This document shows positions 1-9,149 of a stretch of 64,000 nt of DNA, piece by piece. The stretch spans positions 15,833-79,832 of the forward strand of contig CAZWPX010000018.1 in assembly GCA_964636125.1 (NCBI GenBank). Direction: 5' to 3'. The position numbers and the translations under genes are program-made. The notes under the pieces were generated by a model. It saw nothing but the letters and a program-made list of their open reading frames with translations, searched no databases and was not told where the DNA came from. Positions within the stretch are counted from its first letter, which is position 1; every line of letters starts with the position of its first letter. Origin of the DNA: CAJINA01 sp964636125. Lineage in GTDB: Bacteria > Desulfobacterota > Desulfobacteria > Desulfobacterales > CAJINA01.

Positions 1-1
1 C

Positions 2-895
2 AGCCCGGGCGACAAGCCGGACAACCCCGTACTGGCCACCTTTCATATGTTCGATTTTATTGGCGGGCGCTACAGCGTCACATCTGCCGTGGGCGGTGTG
101 CCCATCAGCCTCTACGCCGGAACCGAATGCTTTGAAGTGTTTTTGCAGGGCGCAGCAGAGATGGACCGCCACGCGCTTGACGCTCCCGCCCGGGAAAACC
201 TGCCTTTAACCGCAGCCTTGATCAGCGTGTGGAACCGGAGTTTTCTCAAATACCCGGCCACAGCTTTGGTGCCCTATGCCGCCCCCCTGGATAAACTGGC
301 CGCCCACGTACAGCAGCTCAGTATGGAAAGCAATGGTAAATCCGCAACCCTTGACGGAAAGGTGCACACCGGCCGGACCGGCGGTTTTATTTTTGGAGAA
401 CCGGGCACCAACGCCCAACACTCATTTTTCCAATTGGCCCACCAGGGAGAGGCTTTGCCGATTGACTTTGTGGGTGTCTTGAACAGCGACTGCCCCCAGT
501 ATGATTCGCTCTCCAAAGGCGTCACCGCACACCAGGAGTTGTGGGCCAACCTTATCGCCCAGGCAGATGCGCTGGCGGTTGGCAAATCCTCCGCAGACCC
601 GGCCCGCTCATTTTCCGGGAACCGCCCTTCCGCTACGCTGGTCTTGCGGGACCTCGCGCCCAAAAGCCTGGGGGCGCTGCTCTCTTTCTACGAGGCTAAA
701 ACCATCTTTGAGGGCTTTCTCTGGGGAATCAACCCCTTTGACCAATTCGGGGTTGAGCTGGGCAAGCAAACGGCTGCCGGACTGCGCCAGGCCATGGCAG
801 ACAGGAATGCTTCCGGACCCGCGGATTCCGAAAACCTTACGCCGATTGCCTCTTTTTACCTGGACATGCTCTTTAGAGGCGAACTTCCAGAATAA
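2..895 (+). CDS. pgi: Glucose-6-phosphate isomerase, C-terminal part (truncated by window edge)
   Basis: The reading frame is open from base 2, so the gene starts outside the window; the ATG at 47 is internal. About 297 residues are visible. The phosphoglucose isomerase signature GGRYSVTSAVG follows the left edge. The active-site block GEPGTNAQHSFFQL carries the catalytic Glu (GEP). Near the C-terminus FDQFGVELGKQ carries the catalytic Lys. The enzyme interconverts glucose-6-phosphate and fructose-6-phosphate in the cytoplasm for glycolysis and gluconeogenesis, and supplies fructose-6-phosphate for sugar nucleotides. The C-terminus looks intact. It is followed by about 210 bases with a possible hairpin and then the promoter of the next gene, so it is probably the last gene of its transcript. 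Family assignment is firm from the motifs. Confidence 0.95.
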   Translation, partial: SPGDKPDNPVLATFHMFDFIGGRYSVTSAVGGVPISLYAGTECFEVFLQGAAEMDRHALDAPARENLPLTAALISVWNRSFLKYPATALVPYAAPLDKLAAHVQQLSMESNGKSATLDGKVHTGRTGGFIFGEPGTNAQHSFFQLAHQGEALPIDFVGVLNSDCPQYDSLSKGVTAHQELWANLIAQADALAVGKSSADPARSFSGNRPSATLVLRDLAPKSLGALLSFYEAKTIFEGFLWGINPFDQFGVELGKQTAAGLRQAMADRNASGPADSENLTPIASFYLDMLFRGELPE

Positions 896-932
896 GGGCC
901 GATTGAACCTGGAAGACCAACAGAACACCCTC

Positions 933-965
933 AGGTCAAAACATCCTTTCCCCATGGTTTGACCT
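933..965 (+). terminator. Possible hairpin after pgi
   Basis: Inverted repeat AGGTCAAA (933-940) and TTTGACCT (958-965), 8 bp arms with a 17-base loop, 38 bases after the pgi stop. It has no following T-run, so it is not a classic intrinsic terminator. It may be a mRNA 3' end structure or chance. Confidence 0.25.
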
Positions 966-1025
966 TGGATTGGACCTGAACTTGGCCTGTTGTCGTAAAG
1001 GTTCAGCGCAATCCAAAGGTCTTTA

Positions 1026-1054
1026 TTGACACATGTGCAGCAGGGCTCTATAGT
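1026..1054 (+). promoter_or_regulatory. Near-consensus sigma-70 promoter for the kinase gene
   Basis: TTGACA at 1026-1031 and TATAGT at 1049-1054 are separated by exactly 17 bases. The -35 is a perfect match and the -10 has five of six consensus bases. It lies 56 bases upstream of the kinase start at 1110 and downstream of pgi, so it would give the kinase its own transcript. Seen directly; activity is inferred. Confidence 0.7.
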
Positions 1055-1109
1055 TACTGTTGTCTTCAGAATGACCTTTTCAACTTAAAAGGGCTGACTC
1101 ACCAGACAA

Positions 1110-2381
1110 ATGAATGCCAGCGCATCAGGAAAAAGTAATTTTCTAGCCGGTCTTGAAGGGTTAGATTCCGTGGGGCGGTACAAAATTACCGGCAAACTGG
1201 GCCAGGGCGGTAATGCAGTGGTTTACCATGGGATTGACCCCTACATCGGCCGTTATGTAGCCGTTAAAATATCCAAACCCAGTTCAGACGACACCCGCCA
1301 GAAATTCTTCGTTGAGGCCCAGTCCGCCGGCCGCCTCAATCATCCCAATATTGTCTCCATCTACGATGCCGGTATGCACGGTGCCTATTGTTACATCACC
1401 ATGGAGTATATCAAAGGGGTCACCCTAGAAAAGTATTGTCATCCGGATTCGCGGCTGCCCCTGAACCAGGCTGTCGAACTTATTTTTCAAATCTGCAATG
1501 CGCTGGACTACGCGCACAAGCAGAAAGTGATTCATCGTGACATCAAACCATCCAATATAATGCTGGATGAAGATTACGCCCCCAAGGTGGCTGATTTTGG
1601 CGTGGCCCAGATAACCGAGAATACATCTGAGACGGGTCTGTGGGGCACACCCAGCTATATGTCCCCGGAACAGATCAAAGAAGAGGCCCTGGGAAGTTAC
1701 AGCGATATTTTTTCACTGGGGTGTGTCCTGTATGAACTGATTGGCGGGCAGCAGGCCTTTCAGGGTGAGAACAATTTCAGCATCATGTACAAAATCACCA
1801 ACACGGAACCGCGCCCCATCAAAGAACTCTGCCCGGAGATTCCGCCCATCCTGGAAGATATTGTTCACAAGGCCATGCACAAAGATTATAACGTGCGGTA
1901 TCAATCCTGCCTGGATTTTGCCTATGACCTCCGGGTGGCCCTGCGGGGACTCACCGACAACACGATTAACGGGAAAGCCAAGGATGTGCTGGACCTCGTT
2001 CACAACATCCCCTTCTTCCACAATTTCTCCAAAGAACAACTGGGCGAACTGATTTCGGACAGTACGCTGATCAAGGCCCACAAAGGCAAACACATCGTAG
2101 ATGAAGGCGACATTGACGACGCCTTTTTTGTTATCCTCAGCGGACGCGCGCTCATTCGCCAGGGAGATCGGGATATCGCCACAATCGGTGCTGGAGAATG
2201 TTTTGGCGAGATGGCCTGCATTGCCGGTCAGGCCCGGGTAGCAGCCGTTATAGCGGATACAGACTGCATCCTGATGAAAATCAACGCCACCCTTATTGAT
2301 CGTTCCTCTGAATCTATCCAGTTGCTTTTTTTCAAGAATTTTGCCACCACGCTGGTCAAACGGCTCTCTGAAAAGGGTTGA
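1110..2381 (+). CDS. Ser/Thr protein kinase with C-terminal cyclic nucleotide-binding domain
   Basis: 423 residues. A Hanks-type kinase domain spans about 24-285: glycine loop GQGGNAVVY (31-39), VAVK lysine K53, catalytic loop HRDIKPSN (142-149), DFG at 162-164 and SPEQ at the end of the activation segment. All key catalytic residues are present, so it should be active. Residues about 300-420 form a CAP_ED cyclic-nucleotide-binding domain with FGE (365-367) and R376 at the positions that contact the cyclic phosphate and ribose. No membrane segment or signal peptide is visible, so it is cytoplasmic. By analogy with other kinase-cNMP fusions it would phosphorylate unknown targets under cAMP or cGMP control. 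It has its own promoter and faces a convergent gene. Neighbours do not reveal its substrate. Confidence 0.93.
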   Translation: MNASASGKSNFLAGLEGLDSVGRYKITGKLGQGGNAVVYHGIDPYIGRYVAVKISKPSSDDTRQKFFVEAQSAGRLNHPNIVSIYDAGMHGAYCYITMEYIKGVTLEKYCHPDSRLPLNQAVELIFQICNALDYAHKQKVIHRDIKPSNIMLDEDYAPKVADFGVAQITENTSETGLWGTPSYMSPEQIKEEALGSYSDIFSLGCVLYELIGGQQAFQGENNFSIMYKITNTEPRPIKELCPEIPPILEDIVHKAMHKDYNVRYQSCLDFAYDLRVALRGLTDNTINGKAKDVLDLVHNIPFFHNFSKEQLGELISDSTLIKAHKGKHIVDEGDIDDAFFVILSGRALIRQGDRDIATIGAGECFGEMACIAGQARVAAVIADTDCILMKINATLIDRSSESIQLLFFKNFATTLVKRLSEKG

Positions 2382-2431
2382 TTGATCCTTCTTTACTTAA
2401 TATTGAATCGCGATACACTTCGGGCAAACTT

Positions 2432-4243
2432 CTAAAGAACCTTGCCGGCCAATGTCTCTGTCTGCACCTGCCCATCAATCAGGACCTGCTCCCCATTGAT
2501 GATAACATATGCAACCCCGGAAGGTTTGCGGTTGGTTGCCTGGCGCGTATTGTTGTCCCGGATACGGGCATAGTCAAACACCGTGATATCTGCGGCCATT
2601 CCTCTTTGCAGATATCCCCGGTCCCGGACTGCAAACCGGTCCGCCGCCGCACCCGTCATCTTGCGGACACACGTTTCCATTGTCGTGAGCCGGTAATCGC
2701 GGGCATACTGTAGAAAGAGCGGAAAATTTCCATACACACCCGGATTCTGGACCCCTTTGGGTGCCGGAGTCGCATCGGTCATGAAAAGAGCAGCGGGATC
2801 CTGCATCATCAGGTGCACATTGTCGAGGCTGCTGTAGCGATGGTTGAGAACCCGGGCCTGCCCCCCGCTTTTGCGGGCCATGTCAACAAAGTTATCAAAA
2901 GCGCTCAGGCCGCGTTCTTTGGCAATTTCGTCAATGAACATCCCGTTGTATCGATTGAGTTCGGGATGCCGTGCATCGGTGATCTGGATGTCCCCATAAC
3001 CGAATCCAAGCAAAGCCTTGATCAGCATAATTTCCGTCCGCAGCCGGATCAGGCTGGTGCTGTCACTGTAGGCTGCGGGTACCCCGGCCAGAAACCATTT
3101 GGGGAAAAACACATTTATGACTGAAGTACCGCAATGATAGGCATACGTGTCATACTGGATATCCAGGCCTTCTTTTCTGGCGCTCGCAATCAAGCCTACG
3201 GCCTCTTCACAGGTCTCCCAGGTCCGTTCCCCCACAAAGATCAGGTGGGACAGCTGCAGGCGAACGTCGGTTTCACGGGCCAGTTGGATCATCTCTTCAA
3301 GGGCCAACAGGTTGTGCGGGCGGCCATAGAACTTTAAAGGATAGGTTCCGGAAAGGGCCGAATAAGCCTTCATGTGCACGGTCAGGATACCATTTTGTTT
3401 CTTAACAAGTTCCGCAATCTTTTGCAGCTCTTCCGGTGTAGCAAAAACACCGGGTTCGTACTGCAGCCCCAGGGAAACACCGCGGGCTCCCTGCTCCATG
3501 GCCTGGTCAAGCAGGTAAAGCATCTGCTTCATCTCCGCCGGCCGCAGGGCGGTGGGGTCGAATCCACGGATTGATGTCCGGGTTGTCCCGTGCCCTGCCA
3601 GGTTGACCAGGTTGTGGGAAAGACCCTGTTTTTGAAGATGGTCAAAGTAGTCGGCCATCTGCTCCCAGTACAAGCTGTGCAATCCTTTTGCAAAAACAGT
3701 CGTCAATTCTCTATTCGGGCTGTTTTTGCGAAAACCGGCCACGCCAAACCCGCAATTGCCCCCCACCACTGTAGTGACGCCCTGTTCGGTGAAGGGGGTC
3801 TTGAGTTCCATACGGCCCGGCATGGGCAGTACCCAGTCCATGTGGGAGTGGCAATCGATAAACCCGGGCGCCACGACCATTTTCCGGCAGTCAATGGCAG
3901 GCCCCTTAAAATCTATCTTTCCCGGGGTGACCGTCTCAATGCGATCGCCGCTGATGAGAAGATCACCGAAATAGGCAGTTGTCCCGGTACCGTCGACAAT
4001 CAGACCGTCTTTGAGCAGCAGGCGTTCCGGACGCGGTGCGACCCAGATTCGCGGGGTTCGCTGGTTTTTTGCCCAGGTTTGGGCCGGCGGCGCAGGGTTC
4101 TGGCCGGCGCCTTTTTCCATAGTTGATGACCCCGCGCACCCCATGGCGGGCAGCAGGGCAGCCGCCGCAGCAACTTTAACAGTGGTGCCGATAAAAGACC
4201 GCCGTTCAGGATCTTGCAGGCTGTTATTCGTTTTTGTTTTCAT
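2432..4243 (-). CDS. N-acyl-D-amino-acid deacylase family amidohydrolase, exported
   Basis: 603 residues. The N-terminus has a twin-arginine pair (R14 R15, ERRSFIG), a hydrophobic alanine-rich stretch and then C36 in a weak lipobox (AMGC), which suggests Tat export and possibly a lipoprotein. The amidohydrolase core starts with DGLIVDGTG and the APGFIDCHSHMD metal site (H131, H133). GGNCGFG (C163) matches the metal-bridging Cys of D-aminoacylases rather than the carboxylated Lys of other amidohydrolases. The family hydrolyses N-acyl-D-amino acids or related D-aminoacyl bonds, and a periplasmic location would fit peptidoglycan or lipoamino-acid turnover. Its start overlaps the fabH stop by 4 nt (ATGA, 4240-4243), so the two are translationally coupled. 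The exact substrate cannot be read from sequence. Confidence 0.88.
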   Translation of the reverse strand: MKTKTNNSLQDPERRSFIGTTVKVAAAAALLPAMGCAGSSTMEKGAGQNPAPPAQTWAKNQRTPRIWVAPRPERLLLKDGLIVDGTGTTAYFGDLLISGDRIETVTPGKIDFKGPAIDCRKMVVAPGFIDCHSHMDWVLPMPGRMELKTPFTEQGVTTVVGGNCGFGVAGFRKNSPNRELTTVFAKGLHSLYWEQMADYFDHLQKQGLSHNLVNLAGHGTTRTSIRGFDPTALRPAEMKQMLYLLDQAMEQGARGVSLGLQYEPGVFATPEELQKIAELVKKQNGILTVHMKAYSALSGTYPLKFYGRPHNLLALEEMIQLARETDVRLQLSHLIFVGERTWETCEEAVGLIASARKEGLDIQYDTYAYHCGTSVINVFFPKWFLAGVPAAYSDSTSLIRLRTEIMLIKALLGFGYGDIQITDARHPELNRYNGMFIDEIAKERGLSAFDNFVDMARKSGGQARVLNHRYSSLDNVHLMMQDPAALFMTDATPAPKGVQNPGVYGNFPLFLQYARDYRLTTMETCVRKMTGAAADRFAVRDRGYLQRGMAADITVFDYARIRDNNTRQATNRKPSGVAYVIINGEQVLIDGQVQTETLAGKVL

Positions 4244-5250
4244 TTGAACCTGTACACCGATGCACCCCAGGTCAGACCGGCTCCCAGACCAAGAAAGACC
4301 ACGACGTCGCCAGATTTTCCGATGCGTTTTTCTGCAATGGCCTCATCCAGTGCCAGGGGGATGGTGGCTGCGGTCGTATTGCCATATTTTTGTATATTAT
4401 TAAAGACTTTATCCTGGGGAAGTTCCATTGCTTTGGCAAAAAACTGGTTGATCCTGAGGTTGGCCTGGTGGGGGATAAACAGGTCAACTGCCTCGAGCGG
4501 GACCCCCGCCTTTTGCAGCACTTTTAGCGTCACTTCGGGCAAGCGCCGGACAGCCAGTTTAAATATGGATTTTCCATCCATGGTCGGGAAGTGACGACCT
4601 GCCGCGAACATATCCTCAGTGAACCGGGGATTCAACCGGGAAGCCGGCGCCTCTACCATCAGGCTTTCCGCGTATTTCCCTTCAGAATGCAGCTGATGAG
4701 CAAGCACGCCAATATTTGATTCAGTTTCTATACCCTCCAGACACGCAGCGGCGGCACCGTCACCGAAAATGACGGCCACGTCCCGGCCTTTTGTGGAGAT
4801 ATCCAAACCGGTACTATGGACTTCTCCGCCCACAAACAGAATTTTTTGGGCCATGCCGCTTCTGATGTAAGCATCGGCAATCTCTAGGCCATACAAAAAC
4901 CCGGTACACTGCTGCCGGATATCCAGAGCGGGCGTGTCCGACAGGCCCAGCTTGTACTGCAGCAGACAGCCTGACCCGGGGAAATTCAGGTCAGGGCTAA
5001 GCGTGGCAAAAATGATCAGGTCAATGTCCGTGGGCTGCCAACCGGCCCTTTCAAGGGCAATTTTAGCAGCTTCAAGGCCCAGGTCCGAGGCGCCGACGCC
5101 GCCCTCTTCAGGGATCCAGTGGCGTTGTTTGATACCGGTACGCTGCTCGATCCACTCATCAGAAGTATCCATCCACTGGCGCATGTCATCGTTGGTGACG
5201 ATGCGGGGCGGAAGGTATTTGCCGGTTGACCTGATAATGGTTCTTTGCAT
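4240..5250 (-). CDS. fabH: 3-oxoacyl-ACP synthase III (KAS III)
   Basis: 336 residues, the usual length. The Cys-His-Asn triad is intact: C115 in QQCTGFLYG, H261 in IPHQANLR and N291 in YGNTTAATIP. The start TSDEWIEQRTGI is typical of FabH. The enzyme condenses an acyl-CoA with malonyl-ACP to start fatty acid synthesis. No other fab gene is nearby; instead it is coupled to an exported N-acyl-amino-acid deacylase, so it could be a specialised paralogue making a particular acyl chain rather than the housekeeping enzyme. The start at 5250 is supported by a strong Shine-Dalgarno AAGGAGAT 5 nt upstream. An upstream 10-bp palindrome may be an operator. Confidence 0.93.
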   Translation of the reverse strand: MQRTIIRSTGKYLPPRIVTNDDMRQWMDTSDEWIEQRTGIKQRHWIPEEGGVGASDLGLEAAKIALERAGWQPTDIDLIIFATLSPDLNFPGSGCLLQYKLGLSDTPALDIRQQCTGFLYGLEIADAYIRSGMAQKILFVGGEVHSTGLDISTKGRDVAVIFGDGAAAACLEGIETESNIGVLAHQLHSEGKYAESLMVEAPASRLNPRFTEDMFAAGRHFPTMDGKSIFKLAVRRLPEVTLKVLQKAGVPLEAVDLFIPHQANLRINQFFAKAMELPQDKVFNNIQKYGNTTAATIPLALDEAIAEKRIGKSGDVVVFLGLGAGLTWGASVYRFK

Positions 5251-5251
5251 G

Positions 5252-5270
5252 GGTTATCTCCTTGGTAACC
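5252..5270 (-). promoter_or_regulatory. fabH ribosome binding site inside a small hairpin
   Basis: On the minus strand GGTTA and TAACC (5 bp arms) enclose the Shine-Dalgarno AAGGAGAT just before the fabH ATG at 5250. The pairing could modulate initiation, but the stem is short and may be chance. The site itself decides the fabH start. Confidence 0.45.
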
Positions 5271-5315
5271 GTTCAGGGTTCAAAGGTTTAGAGTCACAAA
5301 GCAAAAACGTTTTTA

Positions 5316-5325
5316 ACCGTACGGT
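5316..5325. promoter_or_regulatory. Palindrome ACCGTACGGT upstream of fabH
   Basis: A perfect 10-bp palindrome, 66 bases upstream of the fabH start, in the 216-base gap between hrpB and fabH. It is a plausible operator half-site pair for a dimeric regulator. No regulator gene is adjacent. Function is inferred only from position and symmetry. Confidence 0.3.
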
Positions 5326-5466
5326 AAGGGCCCGGAAAAAAGAACGCTGGACCGGGAACCTTCAGAGCGATAATTATACTCCTTGAACGCGCTTTTTTCA
5401 AGGCCAGTCTGTTATGGCCGGGGCTTTACTCGCAAGTTTAAGCAGGTGACCGCTCTGCATTGGCAG

Positions 5467-7986
5467 CTATTTTAATTTCGGTCTGACCCGGCTAGTCGCC
5501 ACAGCTTTAAGAGGATTTTCAGGCCAGTAGTGTTTCGGATAGCGCCCCCGCATCTCCTTGCGGACATCGCTGTAGACACCTTTCCAGAATCCCTCCAGAT
5601 CCCGGGTCACCTGGACCGGCCTGCCCGCCGGGGAAAGCAGGTGCAGCAGTACCTGGACCTTGCCCTCCAGAACCGTCGGTGTGGTCCTGAGGCCGTAGAC
5701 TTCCTGGAGGCGGACGGACAGGACCGGTATTTTACCCGGTTCATACTGCAGCCGGATTCTGGAACCGCTGGGAACCTTCAGGGCGACAGGGGCCAGCCGT
5801 TCGAGCCGCTCTCTTTGCCGCCAGGTAAGTTGGCTTCCCAGTATTTTGGACATATTCAATTTTTTCAGGGCGGCCAGGCTGCGCAGGCCGATCACCTGCG
5901 GTCGGAGCCACGTTGCGAGGTTCTGCAGCAGCGCCTGGTCCGACAGGTCCGGCCAGGGATCGCTTTCCCGGCTGTGGGTCCTGACAAATTGCACCCGCGC
6001 GATCCAGTTATGATCATCCCGGCTCAGGGGCAGACAGTCGATTCCGGCTTCATGTATTCCCTTAAGCAAGCAATCACAAACCATCTCCATATCAGGGTTT
6101 ATCAGATCTTTATCGCGCAGTGCCACTTTACCCAATAGCTGCTGGCGCCGACACACCACAACCTGCCGCCGACTGTCCCATCCGATCAGGTCCCGGGTTG
6201 AAATTTGAGCACCCAGCGTGTCCTCAAGCGCTGCAGCTGTGACACCCGCAGCCAGGAAAATACGCGCATTGTGGGGTTTGCCATCTGTACGCGCCGCTAC
6301 AATAAAAGGCGTCCCGCACAGAGGATCGCATTCGGGCAGAATTGCTCCGTGGCCACTGGAAAGGACATAGCGGTTACGACCGCCGGCCCTTAATTTACCG
6401 ACCCGGTCCGGGTAAGCCAGAGCCAGGATTTTTCCAGATTCATCCAGTCGCTGGTCGCCCCGGCCAAACCCGCCGGCCATTTTCTGCCACCGTTTCGACA
6501 ATTGCCGGGCCCTGCTTACGGCCGGCTGTTTTATCGCAGGCTGCCGGCCGGCCGGGTGTGTTGCGGAGGCAGCCTTTCGCATGATTTCAAGCCTGGTGCG
6601 TATATCCACATCGCCCCGTTGGCCGGTCCGGGGCAGGATATCACGACTGCTGATCAGGGCGGCCATATCGGCGGCCAAAGGGCCGGCAGCCAGTGCGGCG
6701 CCTTTGAGAATCATGTGCCCCAGGCGGGGATGGACCCCGAGCCGATTGAGCCGCCGCCCGTGCCGGGTGATGCGCCTGTTGCCGTCAACCGCACCCAGCG
6801 TCTGGAGAAGTTCCCAGCCGCGTTTCATTGACGGGACCGGCGGTGCATCCAACCAGGCCATGGCATCCATGCGAACGGGCCCCCAGCAAGCCAGTTCAAG
6901 CGCCAGCGGGGAAAGATCGGTATTCACGATCTCCGGCTTGTTAAACGGCACCAGTGAACGGTGATCATGCTCCGTCCAGAATCGGTAACAGATGCCCGGT
7001 CCCGTCCGTCCGGCCCGGCCCCGCCGCTGGTCTGCGGACGCTTTGGAAACCCTGACTGTCTCCAGTACCGTCATCAGGCTGCCCGGGTGAAACCTTGGGA
7101 TGCGCATCAATCCAGCATCCACCACGATGTGTATGCCTTCAATGGTCAGACTGGTTTCGGCAATACTGGTGGCCAGGACAACTTTGCGCTGCCCGGTTTG
7201 AGAAGGCTGGATGGCCAGATCCTGCATTTTTCCAGGCAGGTCGCCATAAAGGGGCGCGATCTTCACATTGGATGGGAGTTGTCTTTTTTCCAACTGTGCT
7301 TTGACTCGCAGGATCTCTCCGGCCCCGGGAAGAAAGGCAAGCAGGCTGCCCACCTCTTTTTCCAGAATCCTTTTGATTTCCAGCGCTATAAACGCAGGTG
7401 TGGGACTGGGCACCGGCTTATCCAGATAGCGGGTTTCAACAGGGTGCTGTCGACCGTGGCAGGTCAGCACATCACAATTGCCCAGAATTCGCGCGACGGC
7501 TTCTCCCTCCAGGGTAGCGGACATGACCAGCAGCCGCAGGTCTGGACGCAGTTCTGTCTGTACCTCTCGACAGAGCGCCAGTCCCAGGTCGGAGTGCAGG
7601 CTTCTTTCATGAAATTCGTCAAAGATAACCAGCCCGGTATCGGCAAGTTCGGGGTCGCGCTGCAGCTTGCGAGTGAGCAGCGCCTCGGTGACCACCTCTA
7701 TGCGGGTCTGCCTGGATACCTGCTTGTCAAAGCGGATCCGGTAACCCACCTGCCTGCCGACAGTTTCACCCAGGCGATCCGCCATGCGTCGGGCTGCTGC
7801 GCGGGCAGCCAGACGCCGGGGTTGCAGCAGGACTATTTTGCGCTTTTGCAGCCAGGTTTCCCCTAACAGCGCCGGGGGCACCCCCGTGGTTTTACCAGCT
7901 CCCGGCGGTGCCTGCATGACAGCATTGAGGCCCTTTAGTAAAGTGGCTTTTAGGGCGGGCAGAATTGCATCTACAGGTAGCGTCAT
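5467..7986 (-). CDS. hrpB: ATP-dependent helicase HrpB
   Basis: 839 residues, close to the 809 of E. coli HrpB. DEAH/RHA-type helicase motifs appear in order: Walker A APPGAGKTT (26-34), DEFH box (123-126), SAT motif (156-158) and the QRRGRAGRTGPG motif VI near residue 320. The C-terminal half matches the HrpB-specific region. It is an RNA-helicase-like ATPase of the cytoplasm whose physiological role is poorly defined. Its ATG overlaps the argJ stop by 4 nt (7983-7986), which suggests translational coupling, although the pairing has no obvious metabolic logic. After its stop there is a 216-base gap before fabH on the same strand. Confidence 0.95.
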   Translation of the reverse strand: MTLPVDAILPALKATLLKGLNAVMQAPPGAGKTTGVPPALLGETWLQKRKIVLLQPRRLAARAAARRMADRLGETVGRQVGYRIRFDKQVSRQTRIEVVTEALLTRKLQRDPELADTGLVIFDEFHERSLHSDLGLALCREVQTELRPDLRLLVMSATLEGEAVARILGNCDVLTCHGRQHPVETRYLDKPVPSPTPAFIALEIKRILEKEVGSLLAFLPGAGEILRVKAQLEKRQLPSNVKIAPLYGDLPGKMQDLAIQPSQTGQRKVVLATSIAETSLTIEGIHIVVDAGLMRIPRFHPGSLMTVLETVRVSKASADQRRGRAGRTGPGICYRFWTEHDHRSLVPFNKPEIVNTDLSPLALELACWGPVRMDAMAWLDAPPVPSMKRGWELLQTLGAVDGNRRITRHGRRLNRLGVHPRLGHMILKGAALAAGPLAADMAALISSRDILPRTGQRGDVDIRTRLEIMRKAASATHPAGRQPAIKQPAVSRARQLSKRWQKMAGGFGRGDQRLDESGKILALAYPDRVGKLRAGGRNRYVLSSGHGAILPECDPLCGTPFIVAARTDGKPHNARIFLAAGVTAAALEDTLGAQISTRDLIGWDSRRQVVVCRRQQLLGKVALRDKDLINPDMEMVCDCLLKGIHEAGIDCLPLSRDDHNWIARVQFVRTHSRESDPWPDLSDQALLQNLATWLRPQVIGLRSLAALKKLNMSKILGSQLTWRQRERLERLAPVALKVPSGSRIRLQYEPGKIPVLSVRLQEVYGLRTTPTVLEGKVQVLLHLLSPAGRPVQVTRDLEGFWKGVYSDVRKEMRGRYPKHYWPENPLKAVATSRVRPKLK

Positions 7987-9149
7987 GATGAGTAATAGGC
8001 GGCATTTTCCTCGATGTACCCTTCGGTGAGGTCACAGCCGTACGCAGTTGCCCGGCCTCGACCAACACCCAGGTCAGCCTCAATCAGGACCTGATCACCA
8101 CCCAGCAGTTCACGGACGGCATCCTCGTTGAAATCCACCCGTTCCAGATCCTGGTAGACCAATTGCCCATTGATGCGAATCGCGATCCGGGCCGGATCAA
8201 TCTCACACTGGACACACTTTCCGATTGCCATCAGGACCCTGCCGATATTGGGGTCCGCGCCATAGGCCATCGTTTTTATCAGGGGAGAATTGACCAGGGA
8301 CTTGGCGATCACCACAGCCTGCTGTTTGTCAGCAGCCTTCTGAACACTGGCAATCAGAAGTTTGGTGGCGCCTTCCGCGTCCCGGGCCAGCATCCGGGTC
8401 ATTTCCGTACAGGCATAAACAAGCGCCGCCTGGAAGAGCTGCAGGTCCACCGGCCCGGCCAGACCGTTGGCCATGGCAATGCAGGTGTCAGACGTACTGG
8501 TATCGGTATCCACAGACAGCATATTAAACGAAACATCCACGGCCTGGCGCAAAGCATGATCGAGCGCCGGAGCCTCAATGGCTGCATCGGTGAAGATGTA
8601 AACAAGCATGGTGGCCATGTTGGGTTCGATCATACCGGCGCCCTTACCGGCCACGGTCAAAACAGCCTCCCCCACGTTCAGGGAGAGGGCCTTGGGGTAG
8701 GTATCGGTGGTCATGATGCCTTCAGTTCCATCCAGCGGTTCGTTGCCCAGCACCCCGGAAATGCCCCTGATGCCGGCTTCAATCTTTTCGATCTGCAGCT
8801 GGCGGCCAATGACCCCGGTTGAGCTCATCAGCACCTGCTCCGCCGGGATGCCGAATTCAGCTGCAACGGCCCTTGCCATCCGGGCCGCATTATCGAGTCC
8901 GGTCTGGCCGGTGCCCACGTTGCTGATCTTGCTGTTGGCCACAATGGCCCGCAGGAGGCCCTTTTTGATGATTTCACGTCCCAGGATAACGGGGGCACCC
9001 GGGAATTTATTGCGGGTGAATACACCTGCGGCCGCAGCCGGGACCTCTGAATAAAAAATGGAGAGGTCCTTGCCCTCTTTCTTCAGCCCGCAGTTCGTGC
9101 CCGCACAGGTAAACCCCCTGGGCAGTATGGCTTTGTTGTGCAGCTTCAT
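7983..9149 (-). CDS. argJ: Bifunctional glutamate N-acetyltransferase / ornithine acetyltransferase
   Basis: 388 residues. The autocleavage site EPNMATML is present: cleavage before T180 would give alpha and beta chains with T180 as the N-terminal nucleophile. The oxyanion-hole pair T111 G112 in SSTGVIG is also conserved. ArgJ transfers acetyl groups from N-acetylornithine to glutamate (and in some species from acetyl-CoA) in cyclic arginine biosynthesis, in the cytoplasm. It is first in a minus-strand pair with hrpB, overlapping it by 4 nt. About 200 bases of AT-rich intergenic DNA separate it from the divergent small membrane protein. No other arg gene is in the window. Confidence 0.96.
   Translation of the reverse strand: MKLHNKAILPRGFTCAGTNCGLKKEGKDLSIFYSEVPAAAAGVFTRNKFPGAPVILGREIIKKGLLRAIVANSKISNVGTGQTGLDNAARMARAVAAEFGIPAEQVLMSSTGVIGRQLQIEKIEAGIRGISGVLGNEPLDGTEGIMTTDTYPKALSLNVGEAVLTVAGKGAGMIEPNMATMLVYIFTDAAIEAPALDHALRQAVDVSFNMLSVDTDTSTSDTCIAMANGLAGPVDLQLFQAALVYACTEMTRMLARDAEGATKLLIASVQKAADKQQAVVIAKSLVNSPLIKTMAYGADPNIGRVLMAIGKCVQCEIDPARIAIRINGQLVYQDLERVDFNEDAVRELLGGDQVLIEADLGVGRGRATAYGCDLTEGYIEENAAYYSS

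Noticed and set aside
3590..4126. 178-codon open frame opposite the deacylase
   Set aside because: Antisense to a conserved amidohydrolase core with no own start signal.
6961..7866. 301-codon open frame on the plus strand opposite hrpB
   Set aside because: Entirely antisense to conserved helicase motifs in a G+C-rich gene; shadow frame.
8163..8822. 219-codon open frame on the plus strand opposite argJ
   Set aside because: It is fully antisense to a strongly conserved enzyme and its translation resembles no family; shadow frame.
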